In this document: piece by piece, positions 1-49,252 of the stretch
Position numbering within the stretch: position 1 is the stretch's first letter
Layout of the letters: every line of letters begins with the position of its first letter
Assembly (NCBI GenBank): GCA_964019165.1
Contig: OZ025273.1
Span: forward strand, 13,012,214 to 13,076,213
Direction of reading: 5' to 3'
DNA from: Mastigias papua
Lineage: Eukaryota; Cnidaria; Scyphozoa; Rhizostomeae; Mastigiidae
DNA: 64,000 nt
Made by a program: the position numbers and the translations under genes
Notes under the pieces: model-generated
Seen by the model: the letters and a program-made list of their open reading frames with translations, nothing else
Database searches by the model: none
Told to the model about the DNA's origin: nothing

Positions 1-2071
1 AATTTTAAGAATATTGAAGTTTAGAAAAAGGAGTATTCTTATAAAAAAGTGTGTATATGAGAATACACTGCGCAGAGTAGTAGCGGAGCCATGGGGTACA
101 ATAGAGGGGCAAATACCCCCCGCAAGTTATATTTAATGAAAAATGTTATAAAACTGTTAAAGTTTCTCACAGGCAGCTTAGTGATTTCATCAGTGGTTGT
201 CTGTCAAGAATTATTCAAAAAGATAATTTCCTCAGATCACCTTTCCTTTAATTAAGTTTTGGCCACCGCATCTTTTCAGAGCTTCGTGCCTTGTTTTAAA
301 TGAATTTTACTGTTCCTTTGTTTGGTGACTACTATTGAGTACTCTATAGATGTATTCTCAGGTACACAACTTTTGCTTTGCTATATGTGTTCAGCAATGC
401 ATTCTGAGCGTACGCTGAAGCTACAGCTATCAAGGAGTTCTATTCATTACTCTTTCGTTTATCGTTCTTGCCATAAGCTGTGTCCTTTTCATTCTTGAAT
501 CGTACTAAAGGTTGAATCATACATAACTTGAGCATTCACGTTCTTGATTATGACATTATTTAGAGACCGCACACTCATAATTATTAACAAAAATTTTACA
601 TATGGTGGGGCCTATACGAAATATGATATTTCTGCTGTTGTTTGACTTTCTACATTTGAGATACGCATTAGCACAATAGCCCAACTTCCTGTGGTAGAAG
701 ATATTAAATACAAGCTTACAATCACAAACAATAGATATTCTTATTGGAAATGTTATTGCAATAACACAATTCAAACAAAATAAATTGAAACGGGTTAAAT
801 GTTTTGTCCATCTTCTTCCATTTCTTGGAAATTTAAAGGACAGAAAGCCCCAACTATGGGGAATTTTCATCCCTACTGAGGAGGTTTGTTTGGCCTTCAG
901 GGGTTAAAGAAATTGCTGTTACATGGAACGCACCTTGACCACGAGGAAAAATTGGTTTATGATTCACAACCCTGCTGGTCAACTATTAACTGTACAAAAG
1001 CTAATGCAGTTGAATTGTCGGGTTTGCTAGGTTTCCTTTGTAAAATTATTGCTTTGCAAGCCCCCCTGCCCTCCCCCCTGAGGAAAAGAGAGCAAGCGTC
1101 GGGTTTAGCAACTATTTCCTTGAAGTTTTAGTATGGATTTAAGAGATCAAGAAATTCAAGAGATCCAAGAGATCTTTCAACTGGAACTCACGGCAAGCTA
1201 GCAGTATATGAAATGAAAGTCTAACGGAACTATCTTCCTTCTGTTTGAATGTTATACAGAGATGGGTCACGCGATATGTTGAGCAAAGACACCTTGAATT
1301 TGTTGAATGCCGGCGTAATGCATTATAAATACTCAGAAAAATTATAGAAATGTATATTCATGGAGATTTATAGGCAAAGAATATACTGACGTAAAATGGT
1401 TGAGCAGTTGGAGCTGCTCTGTACTGTACAAAAGTTTCAATTCCAGACAGGCTGTTGACAAGTTATATATACCCCGAGCAAGTTAGCTGCACTCACTTAA
1501 AGAGCTTTTACAACGTTGAGCAGAAAATGAGGGATATTGTAAAAAGTGAAAAAGTCTTACTGATTCCATGAGTCCATTTGCTTAATATTTGAATCATTCG
1601 AAACTCCGTAAACAGCGGTATGGGCAATCATAGCAGATGAAACCATCATGGTTGCTAAACGGAAGTGCAAAGTTAGAGATTTGTTACAGTAACAAAGCAC
1701 ACATAATCAGATGGTAAGCGGCTATTGAGTCACGAGGGTACTTCCTCGCAAGAGCGAAACTTGATACTGTTTACATAAGGGCAAATGAAAGCATGCATTC
1801 TCAATGAAAAGGTACTGCACAGTTATTGAAATGGCTAGAACTGAACCTCAGTCAAAGGAAGGTGAAAAAAACTGAGAAACTTTAGGCCAAATGCAACTGA
1901 TTTTCCAAAAGCAGTAGAAAGTGACAAACATATATAAAACTCCTTAGATATCCATGAGCAGTATCAAATAACTAGAAAATTGCCCTCCAAAGTCTCTTCA
2001 ATTTTTTCAGTAGTTTCACCCTTGATTACAAGCCTTCAGACAAGTAAATGACACATAATTAACTAACCAAA

Positions 2072-2102
<31 letters not shown>

Positions 2103-3606
2103 ATAATTAACTAACTAATTAACTAGCTAACTAACTAACTAACTAACCAACCAACATTCATCTGTCTAATAAGCTAGCAAAATAACTACCTAATTATTTC
2201 CATACATATTAATATTAATTGTTATTGAATATTTCTTGCTGGGAATGATAGCATAAATAGCAGTAAAAATAGAAATTAACCGTCACTTAATAACCGTATA
2301 ATAACCATCAATAAATTAGTCATGCGAAACCGGTTGCTAGAATTTAGGGATAAGATTTTTGATAGAAGCTAAGTAATGGGGAACTAGTTGCTAGAGATGG
2401 AGGAGTAAGATTCTGACAAAGTCTATAATAACTGCAGCTAGCATAGTTACGGGGAGAATGAGGGGCAATTGACCCTACTTTAGAAGAAAGATAGTCGTGG
2501 ACATTCCGAGCTCAAATTGACCGTCCTTTCAAAATATTTTCCACTTCGGGCTATGTTTTATAGTTAACTTCCATGTTTTTCTCAGAGATCTTTTTCAAAT
2601 CAATGGCGTCACGGAATGTGTTTTGGCGCTCGGAAAATCTCAAAATTACTGCTAGCTTACTTAGTCCGTGGATGAATGACGTCATCTTGCAATAACAGTC
2701 GTCTCAGGGGTTGTTTGCTGCAAAAATTGAAATACAGGCAACTTTCCAAAGATGCGGTTAATAAAATTTTGAGAACAGAATTTCTCACCTTGGGTGTCTT
2801 CTGCATACCCCGTGGTATCGAAGAGAGGCAGCCCTGGGGTTCAAACCCTAGCTTCAAATTTATGCAGACGACATTATGTAGATAGCATAAGTATTATGGT
2901 TTGTCGGCAACCATGGTGCATTGTTGGTAATTATTGTACCTTGCTCAAACCGGTCAGTAAATCTTACTTACTATCCCCAACCCCCCCCCCCCAATCATGA
3001 GTCTTTCGTCACGCAGGTACCGCAAAACTGGTTGGTTTAACAAGCTTTTCTTCAATTTGATATAAAATCATACATCTTGTATTCTGAATTGGAAGCAGTT
3101 GCCTTCTAAACAGATAATCAAACTGCCATTTGAAAATGCAGAAGTAGCGTCATAAATTGTGAGTGGTGAAGCCAATAGGCCTGCTTAGAGGCTACAGTCT
3201 CTCCATATTTTCTCGCACATGCATTTTAGTACACGCTCTTAATAATCAAAAATTAAAAACCTTATGAAGCACATTCAATAGGCAAGAATGAACTATTCAT
3301 TATCATCTCTTACTAATTCAAAGGGGGCATTTAGTGCCTATTCTGTCTTTCAGCAAAAGTTCATATATTTTAGTTCATATATGCTTAAGCGATTCTGCAT
3401 CGCTTCCAAATGCTTGCATATTAGTGCCTTTTCTGCAAAATTTTTAGGAATATTATGTAGTTAAATTTTCGTTAGACCGTATGTACGTGCTAAATGACTG
3501 AATCTACTCTTGCAGCTTTGAGCATAAACAGAAAAGGCATAGAAAATCTAAAACTGCATAGAATTGTTAATAATCTTGCATTGCTAGGTGAAATTTGTCT
3601 AATTAT
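1..3606. other. Unassigned AT-rich DNA, no recognised gene
   Basis: No open frame here resembles a known family, and the short frames overlap on both strands without splice-phase support. The only clear structure is the CTAA-type microsatellite listed separately and a short C-run near 2,985. I see no RNA gene or transposon termini. Confidence 0.5.
2059..2154. repeat. (CTAA)n tetranucleotide microsatellite, imperfect
   Basis: Runs of aact/ctaa continue for about 95 bp with a few substitutions (aaccaa, aattaa) that break perfect phase. This indicates an old, interrupted array. Confidence 0.9.
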
Positions 3607-5074
3607 TTGAAAACCGTCGTTTCTAAAAAGGCGAACACCCCAAGAACAGGCTGAATACCCCAAGAACACTCCATGAACACGCCATAAAACACCCAAAGTG
3701 GAGGCTGAACACCTAAAAAATCTCAACAATATCGATTAATTACTCCAAAATGACTTTGATCAATTATTCACAAATAATTTTAGTGCGGGGAGGGCCATTT
3801 AAGTATTATGTTGTTGGTGTTGTGACATCCATGCATCTTTTTGGGCGCCAAAAGTACGAACGGGGGTCAATACATGTAGAGTGAGTGGAAGTCCATAGGT
3901 ACCTAGTAGGAAAGTTTCTTACTTTTCGGCTTCAGCACTGAAAAGTTCTAAGCTTCTTCACGGTACTAGTCACATGGAGAATGAAAAGTTCCTTTACATT
4001 TGAAATAATGATAAGTCTTAGTAAAGAACATAACCTTAACTGTTGAAGAACGATAGTGGGGCAAGGGGGCCGACAGGAGCAAAAGGGCACCGACTACCAT
4101 AGTGTTAGAGTACTAGTTCTGTCTTTCATTTCTTGATTACGTAATGCTGTGTGGTACCATTAGTTTCTGTTGATTCTGGTTGTGTTTGTGGTCACCCGCA
4201 TTTCATGCTGTAGCATCGCCACAGATTCTGTCACCATCTCTTTGTTGAAGTACGTAATGTGTCAGTGGTCAGTGCAATATGGGCGTGTTGTTAATGTGAT
4301 ATCAGTACCTGTTCTTGTTAGTAAATAAGTTGAGCCCAAGTAGTCGAGAATTGAAATGGTATAAGTGAATTTCTAGTTGCCGTTCACCGTGAATTTTAGT
4401 TGTGTTTTAGTCGACATGAGAAGTTGTCGTACTTGCGTTGCCGTTATTGTTATTATTGCCGTTTTCCGCCTACCTTTGACGAACCTGGATGCCATCGATC
4501 TTTGACAAACTTGCTGAACTCGAACTATTATTTGTACTGTTTGCAATTTTCGGATTTCTTTCCTTCATTGGTTTTATTAATTGGCTTTTGCTTTACTGCC
4601 CTGTTTATACGTGTAAAACTTAATCGTTTTAAAAATAGGCCAGCAAACCTATCCCAGAAATGGAGGGCACCCGATGCACTTTTTTGGGAATTTCAGGGGC
4701 TATGCGTCTTCAGTCATATAAATGATTGTCTTTTCCAATCAAATGGTGCTTCTTTGTAGCTTATATGATCTCCTTTGTATCAAATTAACGTTTGGAAAAC
4801 AAATCATTGCGTTGACCCCCGTTCGTGCTTTTGGCGCGCAAAAGATGCATGGATGTCACAACACCAACAACATAATACTTAAATGGCCCTCCCCGCGCCA
4901 AAATTATTTGTGAATAATTGATCAAAGTCATTTTGGAGTAATTAATCGATATTGTTGAGATTTTTGAGGTGTTCAGCCTCCAATTTGGGGTTTTATGGCG
5001 TGTTCACGGAGTGTTCTTGGGGTATTCAGCCTGTTCTTGGGGTGTTCGCCTTTTTAGAAACGACGATTTGGAAA
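3607..5074. mobile_element. Non-autonomous DNA transposon with 263 bp terminal inverted repeats
   Basis: The left arm (about 3,607-3,870) and right arm (about 4,812-5,074) are inverted copies of each other at roughly 95% identity by eye. Both begin near CGTCGTTTCTAAAAAGGCG and end at GGGGTCAA. Each arm contains short internal iterations of the type GAACACCCCAAG and GAATACCCCAAG. The 940 bp interior has a 119-codon open frame with no recognisable transposase motif. Target-site duplication is not clear, so the superfamily cannot be assigned. Long inverted arms around a non-coding core fit a foldback or MITE-like element. Confidence 0.8.
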
Positions 5075-8000
5075 CTATACTGTAAAGATCTTGAGTATCA
5101 ACTCTAGTTAGAATATTCGTTCCAATTCATATGAAGTAAACATATTGACTTTGATGCCAGCCATCAATGTTTGAAAAAAGAATCTACGAGCTGAAATTGG
5201 CTCCTGCACTATTTTCACTTGTTCTGGTGAAATCATAATCAAGCTCCGACTCATATCCTGCTATTTTAGAGCCGGATTTCAAGAACGCTCCGACTTACGC
5301 GAAAATCCAACATATAAAATTCGACTTACGTATAGAAAAGTACAGCATTTATACCAAGCTTAAACTTTGTATCAAAACTTTCGACTGTACTCAAAACTGA
5401 AAATATTAAACTTATAGTCCAATATAACATAACCACAGGTTTCAGAATTTCATAACGAGAAAGTTACAGCACGACAAATCGCCAAATTTCATGCTACTAT
5501 GCACTGTGCTTTGAAGAGGTAGCGTTTAATGCCTTTCCTAAGAAAGGACACAATTCTCCGTGGAGAATCTGGATCTGATACGATTTCCAACTGCTAGAAG
5601 TTAATTTGACACTGACTCTGTAAAGACAGAACTTGCGGAGAGAGAGCCATGAAGTAGGTTTACTACGCAGATTCGATAAAGACAACATTTGACGGATGAA
5701 TCCTCCACACTCGAATATTCATACCTCAGTGGGCCTTGTGGCAGAATTCTAATGCAAAACTCTGAATGCCCCCTTTCTTATTAATTTAATTAGCTGTCGA
5801 TACATGTTTGTATTTGTTTTGTATATAAATTTCAATTTACTTTGTAGTTTCTTATCTGCCTGCCTGCAATACATGGTAGGACCCACAATGGTGATTCAGC
5901 AACTTTCATTCGACATGTCTGCACGCGACACCTTTTTTACGTTTGACGTTTAACTTCTTACTAACCATTGCCAAATGCGTGCAACTACCATGCTATGCAG
6001 ATAGGCTTACTTATGTGTTTGTAGTTTTAGTTTACTAGTTATTCGTAAACGCCACAGGGTTGCTATGTATTTCCATGCTCCCTGTGGTGTAGTCCTGTAT
6101 TTTGTTGTTTGTAAATTATATAAGGATAAAGAAAAAAAATTCTAATACCGAACTCATCCTAACGATTGGCAGAGGAGTAAATCTGAAGTTGTTTCCTGTG
6201 GCTCGCGCCGAATCTTTGATGCGAATGAAACCCTTTGATTGGTAGAAAATAAGGATTTTGAACTTGAATAGCGAGAATTTTACTCACCGTGGCTCCCCCA
6301 TAAATCTCAATAAAAGATTGACTATTGTGGCTCTCGCAGCTTTTCCAAAATATGACAACACTCCAAAATTACTGGTTGTTGCACACCAACTTACTTGATT
6401 GCGTTGAATTTGCAAGTGTCCATCAACAGGCAGGGCCGACAAGAGGGGAGCATAGGGAATAAGTTGACCCATGGCCTCAAGGTCTGGGGCTTTCTTGACT
6501 GACAATACTTCAAGGTCAAGGGAGCTTTATAAATTAAGACTAACAGTAATCCTCCGGAGACCTTCATATTTTTCTGCTCGCTTCGGTCGCAAGATGCCTT
6601 ATATTTTTCTTTTACCACAGGACCTCTGAAATCTCTCCGCAGCCCTGTCAATAGGGAAACTTTGCTATTCCGATATCTAGTCTTGTCATAAAGAGCAAAG
6701 CTACACGAAAAGAAGAGAAACATATCTCCTTCTGCATCTCAATATGAACGCAGCCTGAACGATGTTCGCAACTACCTGATCAGTGCTTTCCAAAACTTTT
6801 CAAAGGCGGTCTCTGCATAAGTTTTCGAATTATGGTTCCCTAGAGGGATAAAAATGTCGTTTGATAAATACACTTTCATTGAAAAAATATCCAAAGTGGT
6901 ATAGGTTCATAAAACAGCGAGCCGAAAAAGCGAAAACAACCTTTTGCCGTCCCCTGATACCCCTCGCAGTCCCTCAAACACCATTTGAGGTTTCTTAAGG
7001 AACCAAGGATCCATGGGAACGACTGCCTTCGATTCACTGTTGCGATGTAAGCATAAAAAGTGAACAATGAAATACAAAGTACAGGCTAGATGTAGATTAG
7101 CAAATGGACGTTGATTGATAAACATCAAGTAGTTAACATTGCTGGACAAACTAAAAGCAAATTCTTGTCTAGATTACTGAAGGATCCTGAATAATCACAA
7201 AGTGGAAATTAGAGGAAAAGTCAGGCATTTTGACTTACAATAGCCTAAATCGAAGACAGAGGAATTTGCTTGTATCCACCAGTTATGGGCTCTTTGCAGG
7301 AGTGCTTCATCAACTACTTTGTGAATTTCTAGCCATTCTACAACACAGTTACAATTGAAATAAACACGCAATTCTGAAGTGCGAAATGATTTCACTATAT
7401 TTCTAAACCACTACAATTGTGCATACACTTTCATAAATAGTGCGCAGTAATGCAGACAATACAGATTAATGAGGTAAGCAGAATTGTTATTTCATGACAA
7501 AAATCAACCAGGATTACCCTACTGATCGATTTAATTTTTACCGCTGGGATCTTGTATACTGATCTGTTCCGCATAGCTACGTCTCCACAAAGTGCGAGAG
7601 GCTGTTTGCAATTTAAAAATTAAGTCAGCTAGTAATGTGCATAGAGTAAAATGTGCAAGACCATATAAAGACGATAAAAATTATGTAATATTATATATTG
7701 ACAATGTGACTTTTTAAGCACGTATGTCGTACGTACCTCTAATTATGTGCCTCTTCTGATATACGAAGTGCTTTTACAATTAAAATCATATAATGTCGGA
7801 CTATAAACTACCAATAATCCAATAAACTAATTAGAGCATGGAAAGCATATAAAAATATACATAAATTACGTGATAAAATGCAAGAAATTTAATTTCATAA
7901 TTGACTTAAATATCAAAGACCCAAAACGCAGTAAGGCGATAAAATCAATTCAAGGGATAAAAACAATTTCACACCCACAAAATGTGGTCATGCAGTTCGA

Positions 8001-8915
8001 AACTATCAGACATTTGAGGGTTAGTGGGGGGCGGGCTGGTCAAATTTTCAGTACTTCTGTGGACGTCATAAATGCTAGGTGCCTAATGATGCCGATTAGT
8101 CAATACGTGAAAAAGCTATGCATAGAAAGACTACAAAGAAAGGCCGAGCTTACCTAGAATTAGGGGCATACCACTGAGAAAAATCTCGCACACATTGTGA
8201 AAAACTCATAAAATATCACAGAAAGCCACATAATTCAAAACAAATTCACAAAAAATAAAGATGATCACAGTACACATTAACAGTCACCAAAATCACCAAA
8301 AAATACAAAAATTACAAAAACCACAAAAATCAATTACAAAAAATCACAAAGATCTCATACGCTTTTCTACATGTGGCACACCCCCTCGGCCTAAAATAAG
8401 TCGATATGTATGTTCGTAAAGGACAATAATTTTCCGTTTAAAATTACTATCAGACCAAAGCTATAAACGAAGGCCTCACCGTAATGTGGTAAAAATATCA
8501 AGTGAATAGCCTACTGGCTCTAAAGAATTTCACTATGGCTGGAAAAAGCGGGAAAATTCATCTGGCATACTCATGAACGTCACGGAGAGTCAAAAACAGA
8601 TAGTCTAAGTCAACGTATAGCATACGACAGGGCATCATCATAAATATATCAATTCGGTGGCTTCCCAAAGATCATCATATCAATAATTGATTTCACTTTC
8701 AAAAATTACCCCGAAAGAAAGACCGTATGACCAGAAATTTCTATCCGAAGTGTGAAATGATTAATTTTTCTTAATATTGCAACAGAGGAAAAGATTTCAA
8801 TTTTTCCGTCTTACCAATCAAACCATATGTTCAATCAGAATGTGGCAACTTCCAAAAGGGTTTGACGATTACTACTTATAGTAGTTAAAACTGAAATAAT
8901 GAAATACGAAAAAAC
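5075..8915. other. Unassigned DNA downstream of the STRA6-like gene
   Basis: No gene or element ends were recognised. About 8,160-8,370 is low-complexity, with degenerate iterations of tcacaaaaa. The segment lies 3' of the minus-strand STRA6-like gene, so its right end should contain that gene's 3' UTR. I found no convincing polyadenylation signal close to the stop codon. Confidence 0.4.
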
Positions 8916-44176
<35,261 letters not shown>

Positions 44177-44518
44177 GCGATATACCACCACTAAAAGGAG
44201 CAAATAAACAAGAGAAATAAAAAAATAGCTCAATCAAACAATGTCTTATTGACTGCCGGGCGCACATATGATAAACTACGATATTCAACATACATACCAG
44301 CTCCAAAACTTCTTTGTATCGTTCGCTGCAATCGTCGAATTTACACATGCATATAACAAAGAGACGGTTCTGTTGATTTCTTGTAGCGTATTGCCAGTAA
44401 GACCTGCAATACTTCTTGTTTCGTTATAGGAGTGAATTATGTATTGCAATATATTAAGAGATTGTCTCGGCGTCATCAACACAGATAAGTATCCAGACGT
44501 CCATAGCGTTGTGAGAAT

Positions 44519-44556
44519 CTTGGTGTAAACATTGAGCGGAACGGTCATCGCCATAT
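44519..44556. repeat. 38 bp inverted copy of RTE LINE coding sequence
   Basis: This segment matches 45,044-45,081 in reverse complement at 37 of 38 positions. That stretch encodes the LGVNMERNGHRH part of the LINE. It coincides with the start of an 89-codon minus-strand frame (44,285-44,554), so that frame's first dozen codons are antisense LINE sequence. Confidence 0.8.
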
Positions 44557-44804
44557 TAATTGTCTTATTCCTGCGTTACTACCAATCTACCAAACGGTGC
44601 TTAGGCAGAGGCTGATTATCATTCTCAACGACTGATTATCATTTTCAATAGTTTGCTGGTGGCCAAGGTTGCCAGGTCATAACCTTCAAACCTTGACAAG
44701 GTCAGAACAATGCAAAATCATGGAAAATCCAGATCAAATCAAATATCAAAACGAGGCTTGAGAACAAGAGAATCAGGAGGATCCACCCGAATCTAATAGG
44801 CTCA

Positions 44805-47800
44805 GGTAGTCGATCATATCATGGTTTAATTTCTTTCTTTCCGTGGTGCCTGTCATGTGACGTAAGCGATCATGAATCTCCACTCCTGTCTATCCTTTGC
44901 TAAATGCACTAACTCCGCTACTTTGTACCGTCCACTAAAACTTTCTAGTAAACAATCCATGAATTTCTTTCGTTGTCATCCTGTAGCCCTCCTTCCATTT
45001 ACCCTGGCCAGCAAACAATCACTTTCCAACCCTTGTGCTCTTTATATGGCGATGACCGTTCCGCTCCATGTTTACACCAAGAAATTGCAGCTGTCTCTTC
45101 TCAATACTTCTCATCAATCCCCTTTCCAATCCCGCCCTTCTCAATACCTCTTCATTTGTAACTTTGTCTGTCCATTCTATCCTTAACATTCGTCTTACAA
45201 ACCACATTTCAACAGCATCTAATTTTCTTCTCAAATCCTTCCTAATCGTCCATGCCTCACATACGTATAACAACTTTGACCACACAAAACACTTCAATAT
45301 TCTTACTCCAACCTTTATACTCATACTCAAATTCTTCGACATCTTATCCATATTACCAAATGCCCTCTTTGCCAATCCAACCCGCTTTACAATCTCCTTC
45401 TCACTATTTCCTTGGTCAGTAATGGTGCTTCCCAGATAAACAAAATTTTCAACTTGCTTTACTTCCGTATCTCCCACTTTATCTTCACTCTCACTTTCTC
45501 TTTGCTCTCTGTAACTGTCAACGTATTGGTCTTATCTACATTTATTCTCAATCCTTTACTCTAACATTCGTCCTGTAGCTTGTTCGTTAACGCTTGTAAC
45601 TTCTTCTCAGAATCAGCGATCAATACTGTATCATCAGCATATCAGAACTTTATCTGATATTGTTCACGTTCCTTCCGCCGGTTGAGATACCATCTAAGTC
45701 TTTCAACGCACCCATAGCCACTTGGCTGTACAGTGAGAACAAATCTGGGGACAATACGCAGCCTTGCCTCACTCCCCTTTTCATTTCAGTCCAATCTGTA
45801 ACTTCATTCTCTATTCTCACTGCAGCTTTCTGATTCCAATACAAGTTACCTATCAACCTAGTGTCTTTCCCGTCCTTTCCTGTGCTCTCTAGGATCTTAA
45901 CCAACTCCTCGTGTTTCACAGTTTCAAATGCTTTCTCAAAATCCACAAAACAGAGAAAAACAGTCTTCTGCATATCAACAGACCGTCCAATTATCATTCT
46001 TAAAGCAAATATTGCATTGGTCGTACCTTTCCCATTCCTAAATCCATACTGTTCCTCCAAGACGCTCTCATTGATCTTTCCTCTCAACCTATTCATTACT
46101 TCTCTCAGCAATACCTTACCCAGTTGACTCATAATGTTTATAGTTCTGTGTTTAGAGCATTCTAAAGCACCGGTTTCCCTTGGGATTGCAATTAATACTG
46201 ATTCTGTCATAGCATTTCGTTATACCCACTCTCATAAATTCTGTTTGCTAAATCAGTTATTTTCCTTATTCCAAATTCCTCTGTAGCTTCTGTCATTTCT
46301 ATTACAATTTCATCTTCTCCTGCTGCCTTTCCTTTTTTCATAGCCTTTATTGCTGCTCTTATTTCATCTTGCATAATTGGAGGGCATGATAAAGCATCAT
46401 CAAATTTTAGTATCTCTCCTCTATTATCATTATAGAGCATATTGACATATTCTTCTCATCTATTCTTTATTTCATCTACTTCTACCAAAATGTTACCATC
46501 TTCATCTTTTATGATGTTGTTCCTAGAAATACCTTTCTTGCTTCCTAATTCTTTGATCTTATCATTCATTCTTGGTGAATTAGTCTTTTCCAAATCATCA
46601 ATTTTATCACATTTTTGCAAAATCCACTCCTCTCTCCGGTTCTCTACACTTTTTCTTGATTTCTTTATCTAGCTCTCTATACTTTGCAGTGTTTAACTTC
46701 CATCTTCTTCTCTCATCCATCAAACTGAGTATGTCCTGTGTCATCCATGGTTGCCGTGTTGTTCTTGCCTTCTCAGGTAAGACGTTTTCAGCTGTCTCTA
46801 CCAGTGCCTTCTGTAAAATCGTCCATTCACGCTCCGCCCCTTCCTCTTCATCTTCTGAAACATCCTCACCTAGAACCTCATACCTATTCTTCACATCAAG
46901 TAAGTATTTCCTTCTCAATTGCTCTCCATTGAGATCTTTCCATTCATTCCTAACTTTACATGTCTTCCTCTTATTTACCTTCTTTAACTTTACTTTAATT
47001 ACCGCTACTACTGGGACATGATCACAATCTAAACCACAGTCTGCACTAGGATATGTCTTTGCATGTGTCACAGATCTTTTGAATCTACTGCTAATGGTGA
47101 TATAGTCAATTTGACTTTTATATCTTTCTCCAGGGCTCTTCCATGTCCATAATCTTCTAGGTTGTTGCTGAAACCATCTATTTAAAATAATTTGATTTTG
47201 AGATTCGCACGAATCTATCCATTTTACTCCTCTATCATTCCTTTCTCCTAACCCAAATGGACCCAACACACTGCCTTGTCTTTTTATAATCACCTCCAAC
47301 TTTGGCGTTCATATGACCCATAATTACTATCACTTCATGATTTTTACAATGTCCCTTTGCTTGTTCTATCATATCATAAAATTCTTCAACTTCTTCATCA
47401 GTATGAGTTTATGCTGGTGCATACACTTGAATAACACTAGATTCACTGGTTTTGCTTTAATCTTCACCATTAACACTCTATCAGAAATAAATACATATCT
47501 AGTCAAACAATTTGCTACTTCAGATGATAGTAAAACTCCTACTCCTTTTTCATGTTTCTCTCCTCCAGAATATATGAACTCGTAACATTCTCTTTTACAC
47601 CTTCCAATTCCTGACCATCTTGTTTCACTTACTCCTAGTATATTTAAGTTTAGTCTCATTGCTTCTTTCACTAAATTATCAAATTTTCCAGTTTGGAACA
47701 ATGTGTTAACATTCCACGTAGCTATTCTTAGTTGCTTGTCTGTGCGTACAGTAGCTTGATAACGGACGGCTGGTACCTGTCGCACATACCGATGCCAGCC

Positions 47801-48020
47801 GGACGAGACAGCATCTGCTCTAGCAGAGCTTCCATTAACGTCGTTCCCATTTATTATTTTTTCTTTATTATTCATGACTATACTTAGGTAATACATGGTG
47901 AAGGCCCTAATCCTCTTTCACGGTGTTTCATTCGTGGTTGTTTCCAGTAGCCTTTTTATCAAAAGAGCTTTACCTACAAGGCAGCAGGCGGGCGGTTGGT
48001 TTGATAAGGTGCCAGAGCAC
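44805..48020 (-). pseudogene. RTE-like LINE (endonuclease and reverse transcriptase), decayed
   Basis: Minus-strand fragments in order: endonuclease LRIATWNVNTLFQTGKFDNL and ILGVSETRWSGIG (47.3-47.9 kb); YKSQIDYITIS and DHVPVVAVI (46.6-47.3 kb); KAMKKGKAAGEDEIV near 46,320; EEQYGFRNGKGTTNAIF and CFVDFEKAFETV (46.0 kb); MKRGVRQGCVLSPDLFSLYS near 45,750; YADDTVLIADSEKK near 45,620. The C-terminal VENFVYLGSTITDQG and MLRIEWTDKVTN blocks end near 44,870. This wording resembles RTE/BovB-type elements. Stops and frameshifts separate the pieces. The 3' end is near 44,805, after a gaaagaaagaaattaaacca-type tail. The element lies just upstream of STRA6-like exon 1. Confidence 0.85.
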
Positions 48021-49240
48021 ACCGGTGGGTCATACACATAATATCTCTAGGGGACCAACATCCTCCGAGATCTACTGCAGATTGGCCTGAACTCGCGAGA
48101 ATTCAGTTACCATGATGCTCCTCGAGGCGGATCTACAATAGTCTTGAACATGCAGAAGCTATAACTGGCAGGAAAGATTGACAAAATTGCTTCTTTTCAC
48201 ATATCATGTTAGCAGGCTGCAAAAAGATTCCATGAGACGCATACATGTCCCTGTGCCAAAACGCACCGCACCACATAGTTTACCTATGACATGCAAAAAG
48301 TAACGGAGTAAAGTAATCCGGATTAATGTTGTACAAAAGCTGAACTGGGCTCCACCCAGGTTCACCCAATGATCTCAAAAAAGAAATTCTTGAGATCAGT
48401 TGGTTCCCCTGTTATACACTGTGTCAAGTGCTCAAAAATCTCAAAGTTCTATTAACTCTCTACTGCTGATTTACCTAGCTGAGATGTGACAATCCTGAAA
48501 TTACTACAAAATTGAACGTTTGGGGGTAAATCGTTGCCATTATGGCATTTTAAAGGAGTCATAGAGCGCATATGATACAATGGAAGTGCTAGAAAACCCA
48601 CTTTCTAGTAATTCTTTTCAGTTTTCTGGTTGGAAATCAAATACTGAAGTCTTTTGCATGCCTATTTCCCTGCTAGGAAGTCATCAATATGTCCAAGTAT
48701 CAAAAGGTCTGTCAGGCTGGTGCCGGGGGGTTGAGAGGCTGCAGCCTACCATTTATCTGCTCATGTGTGATGTCAATATAGAGGCATTCGAGCCATATAG
48801 AGAGTAGATCTACTTTTTCCGTGTTAAAGTTAACTCACATTTAAAAAGTACTAATGCTGGAGTCGTCAGGGCCTATTAAAGGTATATAACCCAAGTTTTT
48901 TAAAAAACGTGGAGCTATAGACTGGTCCATAAGTCTCATAAACATGTAAAGTCAGGAAAGGGTTCTGTGTTCTTGGTCAACGAGCGCTTAGCTTGACCTC
49001 GTTGCTCTGAAAACGTATGTCTCTATCATTTTACCTGACCTGGCAACAATCTTTATAGAGTAGCAATAAGGTCCGTATTCAATTTTCTCACCAACACGTC
49101 AATGATTTTATCTGCCCTTTTCTGCCAAGACAGAATTCATGTCTGTATTCACACGGGGCGATTTACGCTGACTTATAGGGTGCTGCTTACAAACTTTTTC
49201 AAGGGGCTCCACCCCTGACTCCCTACTGCCTCCCTGCTAC
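48021..49240. other. Unassigned intergenic DNA
   Basis: No gene or element termini recognised. A 75-codon plus-strand frame at 48,580-48,807 has no family resemblance. Confidence 0.45.
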
Positions 49241-49252
49241 TACCAATTTTGT

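Noticed and set aside
2657..3000. Overlapping 66-69 codon frames on both strands
   Set aside because: Mutually overlapping, without family similarity or splice context.
44285..44554. 89-codon frame as exon 1 of the STRA6-like gene
   Set aside because: It has N-glycosylation-like sites and a GTATGT donor, but its phase does not fit the next exon. Its first dozen codons are antisense LINE sequence.
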